From Mesotaenium endlicherianum (taxonomy: Eukaryota; Streptophyta; Zygnematophyceae; Zygnematales; Mesotaeniaceae): a stretch of 64,000 nt of DNA. Below, piece after piece: positions 44,391-55,700 of this stretch. The translations under genes and the position numbers were made by a program. The DNA is taken from contig WELA01002297.1 in NCBI GenBank assembly GCA_009602735.1, forward strand, positions 813,875 through 877,874, given 5' to 3'. Within the stretch, counting starts at the first letter, position 1. The number at the start of each line of letters is the position of its first letter. The notes under the pieces were generated by a model. It saw only the letters and a program-made list of their open reading frames with translations. It was not told where the DNA came from and did not search any database.

Positions 44391-45238
44391 TTTTCTTACC
44401 AATCAAGCTGTTTGATCGCCCACAGACCGACTTGTCTTTGAGATGACAAAGAGAACCCAATCACTATGGCCTATCTCTTGCCTCGTCACGTACTCTGGCT
44501 GGTCACGTTTGCATAATATAAGATCTTGGCGGCACTGCTCCACTCTGAAGTCGCCTAGCTGATCGATTCTTACTAAATGACAGCTATATGTCTCGTCTTG
44601 ACAGGCACCTTTTATTGGCCCGCTCTGCCACTTCGGTGCCGCTAATCAGCCGAAATGGTAACTTTGGCCTGAATTCTTAAGCGGCTCAATCAAACTGCCA
44701 CCTATCAGGTTCCTACAAATACTTCCCTATCTCGCTCTCATAAGGACCACGTCTCATATGACGCTCAAGAAATCGACTAAGGATTTATTATCCACAACTG
44801 TTGAGGGTGCATTAGTTTCCTCTCACCAAGTACCTACTATAAGACAAGGTCCAAAATCTACCTCAACTAACGAATTTTAAAGGTCATATTCGTATCATTT
44901 CCCGCTGTACTCACATTTGACCATACCTACTTGTGCATCACACTTTCACATACCAACTTGAGGCTCTTTTTAAACTAGTATCCTTCTTAACATATAACAA
45001 TCTTGTTCATGTTTTGACTGCCGTAATTAGTATCAACAACGATCATCAAACGCGTTGATATCTCCACGCTACCACATGTTCTTGCTTTTGCCCTGACCAT
45101 GATCTTGGGTTGATTGGCCTCATTCAAGTTGCTTCCTTTCATCTTTGCCAAAGAGAAAGCTTGTCTTCGTATTTTGCACCTTCCTCAAGCAGATTCTCTT
45201 ATAGAAGGCTCCATATGAATAGCCACAAGTATATATAA
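44391..45238. other. Non-coding interval
   Basis: No ORF, repeat or RNA gene that I can support. Sequence is unlike the neighbouring LTR families. Confidence 0.4.
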
Positions 45239-45240
45239 AG

Positions 45241-45243
<3 letters not shown>

Positions 45244-45299
<56 letters not shown>

Positions 45300-45603
45300 G
45301 AANNNNNNNNNNNNNNNNNNNNNNNNNNNNNNNNNNNNNNNNNNNNNNNNNNNNNNNNNNNNNNNNNNNNNNNNNNNNNNNNNNNNNNNNNNNNNNNNNN
45401 NNNNNNNNNNNNNNNNNNNNNNNNNNNNNNNNNNNNNNNNNNNNNNNNNNNNNNNNNNNNNNNNNNNNNNNNNNNNNNNNNNNNNNNNNNNNNNNNNNNN
45501 NNNNNNNNNNNNNNNNNNNNNNNNNNNNNNNNNNNNNNNNNNNNNNNNNNNNNNNNNNNNNNNNNNNNNNNNNNNNNNNNNNNNNNNNNNNNNNNNNNNN
45601 NNN

Positions 45604-45637
<34 letters not shown>

Positions 45638-45640
45638 AGA
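45244..45640. repeat. (GA)n microsatellite containing an assembly gap
   Basis: GA dinucleotides at 45244-45296 and 45604-45634 flank an N run of 301 bases (45303-45603). The gap is probably collapsed or unsequenced microsatellite. Confidence 0.95.
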
Positions 45641-48600
45641 GGGAAGGAGGGAGAGCTTGTAAAGGGAATTTTAGTAAAACAGTGGACTAGATTGGCCCAC
45701 ATAGATATCATGACATCCTTGACCAGTTTGCTTAGGTTGGCTGGGAGGGTAATTAGGGTGGCCGGGAGGGTTCCTGGAGTTCAACGGTATCGTGGACGGT
45801 GGCTGGGAAGCAGTCATGATCATGTTCAAATTCATGGCCAAGTTTGAGACGTGAAACAGTTCGACGACTAGACTAGGATGAGTAGGAATTGGTGGATAGT
45901 GAGGAATAGAGCAACCACTAGACCTGGCTCAGTCGTGGGCAGATAGGGACCAATGGAGAGCTGGCGAGGAATACTTGGTTGATGGCAAGAGTTCAGATTT
46001 TTAGGAACATGTGGACATTTCAAGTGGGGTTTGTATGTACGGTCCTGTCTCACAATTTTGTTTAAAATTTTTGGTAATTATTTATTTTTAATTTATTTTC
46101 TGTACATATATTGAGATCAAATGTCAGATGGTTTAAAAACAATGATCGTTGTTCCATGCCCATACATAGACGCAAACGCACGCACAGGCTAAAGATTTGT
46201 GCAAAATGGAAGTGGAAATCATTTTTGTATTTAGTTGAATTTCACAATCTTACTGCAAGTGCTATTTGCCAATTTCATAATATGCGCTTGAACAAGCTTG
46301 TCCATTCAAAATGCACGTGCAGGCGTTGCAAAATTTGATCACCACTTGGATAATTATAATAATATGTACAGCATGTGCTGCTCTTGTGGACATTAATGAT
46401 GAGATTGAATGACCAGGACGATTTCCAGACAAAGGGAATAAACATTGACCTCAGATTTTAAAATAAAAAGATATATACAGACATATATATTTTTTGTTTC
46501 AAAATATGTAACGTGTAAGTGCAATTAACATGATGGATTGTGGATGACTTTGAGGATGGTACACCATGAGTTATGGAAAGCTTTTCTTGACAAGAAATAT
46601 AGTTTGTGACTCCAGTGAGTTTTTTTTTGTGCATAATATGATTTGCATGGTGAGCTTGACGTGCACTTAACCATGATTGCTTGGCACACACTCGTTTAAA
46701 AATATAAGCACTTTGACGTAACATCATTCAACACAAGCGTGCTAGCAAAAGTGCACGTCGGGCATTTGCACTTGTAGGAGGTTCATTCGCACACACGTAC
46801 ACCTGCTCAAATGCCAGCTTGCATTGATTGCGAGCTCGTTCATACGAGCGTACATATACACATACGCACACGTGCATGCTTTCCCGCACGCATGTGCTCA
46901 AATTTATTTATGTGAGCCATTGTGGGCAAGCACCCCAGCGCTCCTTTCACGCGTGCATGGTGGGCGCTCGCTCGCACACACGCGTTTTTCGCTTGTGTGA
47001 AAGCCTATAAGATCAAGAATACACACGCATAAAGTTGGTCCAAAGCATTAATGTTATTTTTCCGAAGTCGTGTAGTCCATATCCACACGCTTTTTTGAAC
47101 GGCTGACACCAGTGCTGACAGGCCGCCTAATCCGGTCTGACAGCTTGACAACGATTTTGTAACCCAGGGTAGCACGGTGGCGCTGGCTGGGGAATTGAAC
47201 GGGGACTGACCCAGTCGCAAGTCTCTTGAGACGCACGCCTGAACGGCGCCTGAAGAGATTAGACCAAGAAGTGTTCGGGAGAAAAAGGGCGAAGACACAT
47301 AGTTGGATATAACTTTTTGGGCGATAAACGTCCAAGAGTGAAAACGGAATCTTTGCTTCTTTTGCCCAAGAATTCCAATCCAAACTAGCAGCATGGGTTG
47401 GATATGTATGGAAGCGGTGTGTGCTAGTGAGTGCGACCAGGCAGCGACCTGGTTGTCGACAATACACGCACGTCAAAAAGATACGGCCAACCTTGGTTTC
47501 CCAAGATCTACGACAACGCTGCTTGTAAAAAAAGGGGGGTAGTATCTATAAGTTTGGAGCTTGTAGCACCTGGTAGCACCTCACGAGAATCGACAGTGAC
47601 AGTTGCAATGCTTCACAGCGCGTTACCCATGCCCTGTGCAGCTCAGCGTTGCCAGAAGGTCACTCACTCCCCCCGTCCTCTCCTATCCCCACCCATCTCC
47701 ACCCATCTCCACCAGTCTCTCTGCTCGATGAAGGAAGCTCATCGACTTCGTCGGCTGCACCGCAAGAACCCAACACGTGTAGCATAGAGAACGGCCCGGA
47801 GCTGCGCCCAGCAGCGCTCGGACAATTATTGAAAGGACGGTCGTAGATTACGCAATCATCGACAACATTTTATCCTTTTATGCTCTGCTCCAGTCTGCTT
47901 GCTCCTCAACTGCTGGAACTGGCTCGAACTTCAAGTTCTCGAGTAACCTGAGCCAACTGGAGCCCACATTAGCATAAGCCAGTATGAGCAACCTAGAGTA
48001 ATACGACGTTCAAAAGCGCCTACTGGAAGGATCCATAATTACAATCGACTACTTTAACTGCATGCCGCTTCCTTTCTTTGCTAGTACAACCCTATTTCTT
48101 CTCTGCGCTGACGTCCTCTTTTGGTGTTCCGTGTGACGTCAAGCCTGCATTTGAAGGTAAGATATGCTGAATGTCGATCACACGGCGTCCATGCATTCAG
48201 AGTCCAGATCAGAGAGGAATGCTCGAAGTATCTCTGAGAATATACACGATTGGCACTGCATTATCCCGTGGAATGTCGTGAGATTAGAGCGCCAATGAAA
48301 GGTGCTGCATTGCTGCTACACGGATTTGGGAGCTTCTATGCATATGAAAGAGGACTTGGCTGAAACCTCGTTTGTTTGTATCGGAAGTAAAACGGCGAGA
48401 GAAAAGAACGATGCCTTCACGATTGAGGATAGCAACTAATGTTTTATGCCCTTTCGGCATTAATACAGAAAGGTTTTGGACAGGAAAACAGCTGATATGT
48501 TGTTTCTGCATATGTCACGAGGGTCCTCTTCTTTGCACTGATGCAGATTTGAGGATTACAAAGAGCTCATCACGTTCTCCAAATAACTTTGATATACAAT

Positions 48601-48697
48601 AAATTTGGCCATGGAGCCTAGCGATCATGACGGAGTTGGCAGCATATTTGTTCAGTATCAGGAAGTTTTGTTGGCCTAGGGCCAAGAACTTAGAGTT
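45641..48697. other. Gene-poor interval
   Basis: No convincing gene. ORFs of up to 140 codons (for example 47054-47476 minus) lack recognisable domains. A GCAC/ACAC-rich low-complexity stretch lies at about 46740-47035. A 20-mer ending in a splice-donor-like GTAAGA at 48143-48162 is shared with 62954-62973. Confidence 0.4.
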
Positions 48698-49618
48698 TGT
48701 AACGATCTGAGCTTTTTAGGCGTATTTGGGACGTTTTCCCGATTACCTAAAATACGTTATACTATTTATCATACATTATTTGATAAATGATTGCATCACA
48801 TTGAATTATTTGCCACACGCGCGTGCCGATTAATTCTCGGTCGATTGGCGAAACGACCGAGATACTATTGCAAAAAGCGTCGTAACGTAATTCGACTACT
48901 TCGCAAAAGTACGACATAATTATTCATAAAGTTACTTTGATTAATTATGAGATGATAACTTAATTAAGCATTGTTTGATTAAGCTATTTTGATTGTCATT
49001 ATTTTGGATAATGCACAGTCACAGGTTTTGGATTTACGACCAGTCGTTCATACGAACAAACAGTTGCAACAGTCAAACGACACATAATATGCAAAGCAAC
49101 TTTGCATCCGATCGGATTCGAACCCGCGACCTGTCGTTTGAAACGTTCACACCTAACCGTTTGGCGAAGTAATTTTTATAACTACCGGTTTATGACGAAA
49201 AGCATCTGTACGCGACTCCGCGAACAGTCGCGACTTTTCAAGAAGTTGCGAAAACGCGAAAACGCTCGTTTGGCGCAGAACGGTTTTTCGGAAACCGTCG
49301 AAAAGTCTCCAAACGGCCAAACGGCGCGTTTCGAGCATTCAATCGAAATGGGTCGTACCCCTTCGCTTGTTTTTGTTGACATGAACCAGTGCCCTAGGTG
49401 GTGACTCGAAGCACTCCAGTGCCTCACGTCGTGCAGGTATAAATACCTGCAGAGTCATTGTGAGTGCAACTCTCACAAGCACATATTCTACGTTAGTCTT
49501 CATTTTCGCTTTCTCGAGGATTTGTCAATTTGCACAAGTATATAGATTTTCTTTAAACTTCACTTAAATATGTCTTGAATACCGAGGAAAGATCCTCATA
49601 AAAAGCAAAAATGCTACA
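48698..49618 (+). mobile_element. Solo LTR of a third family (D)
   Basis: 921 bp from TGTAACGATC to ATGCTACA, flanked by GAGTT on both sides (48693-48697 and 49619-49623). No primer site or internal region follows. A TATAAATA box (49438-49445) inside a near-palindrome (gcaggtataaatacctgc) suits a U3 promoter and sets the plus orientation. The 'TGTAACGA' start resembles many plant gypsy LTRs. No other copy in this window. Confidence 0.8.
49438..49445 (+). promoter_or_regulatory. Putative LTR promoter TATA box (family D)
   Basis: TATAAATA within an imperfect 18-bp palindrome, about 170 bp before the LTR end, a typical place for a U3/R boundary. Confidence 0.5.
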
Positions 49619-49714
49619 GAGTTTCTAAAAATATGTAGCAATACTGATTAATCATTATTTAGCATCACTTGTGTGACGATCCCTGCAGAGCTTGAAAGAG
49701 GGTCGCTGATCTAG

Positions 49715-52700
49715 ATGGCCCCCATGAGATATGAACCCTCTCGCGGGGCAATAGTCTTCATGAATGCTGAGGGCACAGCATACCAGGGACATGATCACAA
49801 GCATGGTCCTCTTGGCCTCCAGCTTGAACCGACTCCCTTAGTGTTGGAAAACTTCAAAGAGCTAGCTACATCTGGCCCGATCTGGGTAAGTGCTTCAATA
49901 AGCTCTGATTTCCTTCTCCTTCTTCTTGTGCCAGCTGTGTAGTGATTTGAGTTATTATATATTAGTTCGCATATATTTTAATGTTTTCAAATATATTTGG
50001 AGTAGTATTGTGTGGAGTCAAGTGTGAATAGGTACTCTAGTAACTTGGTTCATGTCCTTTGAACCTTCCAAGGCATTTTCGAAGTTAGAGGAAAGACCTA
50101 GAAGAACTCCATGTGGCAAAAGTCAGATGTGCCATTTTTAGGTCAAAAGGACATGTGTACATTATTCTAGAAAGAGGTGGCAAGTTTTGGGATGTGTTGG
50201 GTGCCAACACATCAACATACACCTTCCTAGAAATTACTTATGTAGCAAGTATATAAACAAGAGCTAGAACATAGAAAGACATTCCAGAATCACTCTTGTA
50301 CTTGCCAAAATCCAGAAATATATTAACTTTCAAGAAGCCATCTCTCTTTCAAGAAGCTACCACTTGTGTTCAAAGATCCTTGTCTTGAATAGATAAAGTA
50401 TTCTGTTTTACTAAGTACTTTATCTATCTGTTTCACTACAGTGGTATCGGAGCTAGGCACTTTGGTAGCACAAGAAGATGGCCGATCCTCAAGACCAACA
50501 GCAAGCTTTCGAAGGAAGCCCTTCCTCTCCAAGACACCCTCCTCCAGCGCCGATGGGAGAGCCCACTCAAGAAAATCTGCAACAACAAGAAGCACCACAA
50601 GGAGGAGCACACCCTCCTCCAGCGTCGATGGGAGAGCCTACTCAAGGAAATCTGCAACAACAAGAAGCACCACAAGGAGGAGCACCGTCAAATCCCGTGG
50701 CAGCCGCTATAGCAAAGTTGACCCCACCACAAGGAGTTCCCGCAAATGAGTGGGCAGCCTTCCTAATGACCGTCCACAACCAAGTGGGCTTGGCCACCTA
50801 TGAAGCAACCGTGCAAGCGTCAAGAGAAGCTATGGCTGCCATGGTTGCCCCTATTGCGAGCAATGCTCAAAATCCAGCCCCGGCTCAAGCGCCTCCACAA
50901 GAGCCAACGAGAGCAAGGAAACTCATCAAGCCCGGCAAACCCGACACTTTCAACCCCGGGAAAGGTGCCAACCTGAATTTATGGCTCTACCAAGTGGAGA
51001 CGTACCTCGCGTTCCTTGAAGTACCCGAGGAGGACTACGTTCCCTTTGCCGTTACCTTACTTAGAGGAGCAGCAACATCATGGTGGCGTAACTATCAAGC
51101 GGCTATATATCAAGCTATGGCGCACCCCATGCTCGGCCAAGAGCCCCCACCATCATATGCAAGATGGGCAGATTTTCGTGAGGCCCTCAAGAAGCAATTC
51201 ATGCCCATCAATGCGGAGAAGATTGCCCGAGGAAAGCTCCACCATCTCAAGCAAACGACGTCCGTTCAAGAGTATACATCCAGATTTCACGCCCTCACTC
51301 TTGAGATCCCCAACATGTCTCTCGAGGAGAAGATTGACCGTTACATCTTTGGCCTCAAACCCAAGGTGGCAAAGGAAGTGGAGTTACGCGACTTGACGGA
51401 CTTCTCAAAGATCATTGAAGTGGCCCAAAAGGTGGATACCTTGGATTTCAAGCACTCCGTGCCTTCATCTTCACGGGTACCGACGACGCGGGTGTACGCA
51501 GCCCCTTCCACATCCGAATCTGGACCCACACCCATGGAAATCGGAGTTATTAAAAGGGACCCCGCGGCTGCCCGGAAGAGTGGAAGACCCTCCAATGACA
51601 CTTATGATGCAAGAAACCAGCAAGGAGTGAAAGCAAGACTCTCCCCGGCTGAAAAAGAAGCTCTCATGACGGCTGGACTATGCTTCTATTGCAAGGAAAA
51701 GGGCCATCGTGCACTTTCATGCCCCAAAAAGTTGTCAAAAAACGGACAGCGCCGGTAGGCCAGGAGCCTACCACCCCAAGACCCACTTCACGAGAAGGCA
51801 ACACGCCAAGTGAGGTGGAGACCCCCGTTGAAGACGACGTTCCAGCCCCAATGAGTTTGAGAGGTTACCTTGGAGGAGAGAAGGTCCACATCTTGGTGGA
51901 TAGCGGAGCTCAAGGCAACTTCATTGCTGCAGATTTTGCCACCAAGCACGGTATTACTATGCGAACTCTTGACCACGACGAGGAGATTATGATGCCCGAT
52001 GGATTCTCCTATACTACCCCTTCCAAGAAGACGTACCCCTTGGCACTCTCTATCAAGTCCTTCAAGGATAGAGTAGTGTTCTCCCCCATGCAATTGGGCA
52101 AGTACGACGTCATCCTAGGGACGCCTTGGTTGACCAAGCACAACCCCCAAGTTGATTGGAGGACCGGTACTATCAAGATCAAGAATGACATCACTTCAAG
52201 AATCTGTATTTTGCGCGCAATCCAGAATATCCAGACCCAAGACATCCAGAAGCCGGCACACGAGATACTATTGTCCGCCCTCCAACTCAAGAGACTTGTG
52301 AGGAAGGGACACGAGCTTCTTTTGGCCTTGATCACGCCAAAAGACATCAAGAAAGACATCGAGAGTCAAGAAGGCAGCCCCGTTCCCAAGGAGATACAAG
52401 AAGTCTTTGAGGACTACAAAGAAGTGTTCTCCCCGGAATTGCCCAAGGGCCTACCCCCCAAAAGATTCGTAGACCACAAGATAGAGTTGGAGCCCGGAAG
52501 CAAGCCCATCTCTCGGCCTACGTTCAAAATGTCATACACGGAGCTAGACGAAGTCAAGAAGCAAATCAAGGAGCTACTGGAGCATGGCTTCATTCGACCT
52601 AGCAAGTCGCCATTTGGAGCCCCGGTGCTATTTGTCAAGAAGAAAGATGGTACCTTGAGGATGTGTGTGGACTATCGCGCCCTCAACAAGATCACCATCA

Positions 52701-55700
52701 AGAATCGATACCCGCTGCCGCGCATGGATGAGCTCATGGACCGGCTGGTTGGAGCCAAGTACTTCACGAAGATTGACTTACGGAGCGGCTACCACCAGAT
52801 TCGCATCGCAGAACCGGACATAGAGAAGACGGCATTCAGGACAAGATATGGACATTTTGAGTTCATGGTCCTGCCATTTGGACTCACCAACGCGCCAGCA
52901 ACTTTCATGACTATGATGAACACCATATTTCAGCCCATGTTGGACAGATTTGTGGTGGTATTCATCGATGACATCCTTATCTACAGCAAGACCCTTGAAG
53001 AGCATGCGAGACACTTGAAAGAAGTCCTTGAAGTATTGAAGCAAAACAAGCTGTTTGCGAAGGAGTCAAAATGCGAGTTTGCCAAACAAGAAGTGGAGTT
53101 CCTAGGTCTCCACGTGACTGCTGATGGCATCAAGATAGACCCCAAGAAGACCACGGTGGTGGAGGAATGGCCAACCCCCACGACCAAGAAAGAACTCCAG
53201 TCATTCTTGGGATTTGCCAATTGGTACAGAAAATTCATCCAAGGCTTCTCGCACATAGCAGCCCCCCTGACAGATCTACTCAAGAAGGACAGGCTATATA
53301 CATGGACCGAGAAAGAGGAAGAGGCATTTCAAGAGTTAAAGCGAAGATTGACCACATCCCCGGTGCTCACACTCCCAAGTCCAAACCCAGATTGGCCCTT
53401 CCACGTCATCACCGATGCATCTTCCTATGCAATAGGAGCAATCCTGCTTCAAGACCAAGGCAAGGGACTGCAGCCCATCGCCTACGAGTCAAGGAAGCTA
53501 AATCCAGCCGAGCAAAATTATACAACCACGGAGCGAGAGGCATTGGCGATTGTACATGCCTTGAAGGTTTGGCGCTGCTACGTTGAAGGACGCAAAGTAC
53601 TGGTCACCACGGACCACGAGGCGTTAAAGCACCTCCAGACGCAGCCGTATCTCTCAAGGAGACAAGCAAGATGGAGCGGATACTTGCAACAATACAACAT
53701 CACGATTCAGTACCAGCCCGGCAAGACAAACCCGGCTGACCCCCTCTCAAGACTGCAATTAAATGCAGTGATGGTATCCCTGAAGACAGATCTGGAAGCT
53801 CGATTTTCAGCCGCCTATGAAAGAGACCCTTACTACAAGAACGGAGAAGCAGCCTTGGACCCATGCAAGAAGCAAGAAGGCAATTATTGGGTGAGGCAAG
53901 ATACGGGCCAGAGATGTGTTCCTAATGACTTAGACCTCCGGCTCTTGCTTCTACGAGAAGCACACGACAACCCTCTTGGAGGACACTTTGGAATCCTAAG
54001 GACCACGGGCGTTCTAGCTAGGACTTATTGTTGGCCAGGCATGTCTAAGCAAGTCAAGGAGTACTGCAGGAGCTGTGACACATGCCAAAGAATCAAGCCA
54101 TCATCGCAAAAGGCGGGAGGACTCCTCCAACCACTACCAATCCCCGAAAGACAATGGACGGACATCTCAATGGACCTTATCGTGGACTTGCCCGTGACAC
54201 CTCGAGGCCATAATGCAATACTCACGGTGGTGGACAGACTTACCAAGATGGCTCATTTTATTCCCACGACGACTAAGGCTACAGCACCACAACTTGCAAG
54301 ACTCATCTTTGACAACATCTTCCGACTCCATGGACTACCATCAAGAATTGTGTCAGATAGAGATCCAAGATTCACAAGCCATTTCTGGAAAAATCTCTTC
54401 AAGAACTTGGGTACATCGCTGGATATGTCTACTGCCTACCACCCACAATCAGATGGGCAAACCGAGCGTATGAATCGTACCCTAAAGACCTCTCTAAAGG
54501 CCTACGTGTCTACCCTCGAGCAAGACTGGGACATGTACTTGACCCCCCTCGAGTTTGCCTACAACAACACTACGCAGGCCTCTACCCAAGAGTCCCCATT
54601 CTTCCTCAACTATGGCTTCCATCCGACCACGCCACTGAGCTTCACGGCTGGCCATGATGAAGTACCTGCAGCCACAGATTTTATGGAGACATTAGAAGCA
54701 GCCCTTACAGCAGCGAAGAAAGCTCTACAACACGCGCAAGATGCTCAAGCAAGAGTGGCGAACAGATCCAGAAGAGAAATTACGTACAGAGTGGGTGACA
54801 ACGTGTTACTATCATCCAAGAACATTTCCCTGAACAACAGGCCTGCCGGCAGCAAGTTCTCTCCCAAGTATTTGGGACCCTTCAAGATTATCCAGCAAGT
54901 CAACCCCGTTGCTTTCAAGCTAGAACTTCCCCAGACTATGCACATCGACCCCGTATTCCACGCTTCCCTCTTCAAGCCATATGTGCAACCCGACAACAAG
55001 TTCCCAGGACGTGTGACAACCCCACCAGCCCCAACAATAGTGGATGATCATTTGGAGTACGAAGTGGAAGACATAGTGGCTATGAGAAATTTCAGGAGAC
55101 AGCAGCAATACTTGATCAAGTGGAAAGGATATCCAGATTCGGAGAATAGTTGGGTGGCGGCGCACTACCTTGACAAAGTTCAGAGAAAGTTGAAGCGCTT
55201 CCATGCCGCCAACCCCCATCTTGGACCAGCCCCAAGTCTCTCTACTAGAAGCCCGAAGACTTCAGGGAGGCAGCCTGCCACCATCAAGAAGCAGCAGAAG
55301 ACCCCTTGGAGGCAGCCTGCAAGAACAAGAAAGAGGAAAAATTGACATTAGACACTCTTCTCTTCTCGCAGTTTCTGGACAGAAAACTAAAACTGCTACT
55401 GGTAATAGGTCTCTGCATAATAAATTCTGAAAATTTACCTGGCTGTAGTCCATGAGTAGCCGGTCATTTAGAGTCCAAGTTTGCTCAATTTGGAGCACTG
55501 GTGAGAGAGATATGATGCTCTAAGTAGAAGGGGGTCAGGCTGCTGGCATTGTTAGGACAGAATATGCCTTCTGACATTGTGCCTTCCCCTGAACTTGGAA
55601 TGCTCTGAAACTCAAGACTCTGGTAGAACATCTTACAGCGCCCAGTTTGAGACTTAGTTTGCAGAATTTGGAGAAGTATAGAAGGACTTATGATTTTCAG

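Noticed and set aside
45199-45711. 170-codon minus-strand ORF
   Set aside because: Almost entirely N and GA microsatellite translation.
47054-47476. 140-codon minus-strand ORF
   Set aside because: No recognisable domain, overlapping ORF of similar length in another frame, and no splice or repeat context.
49097-49172. tRNA gene on the minus strand
   Set aside because: B box is perfect but acceptor, anticodon and T stems do not form; retained only as a low-interest observation.
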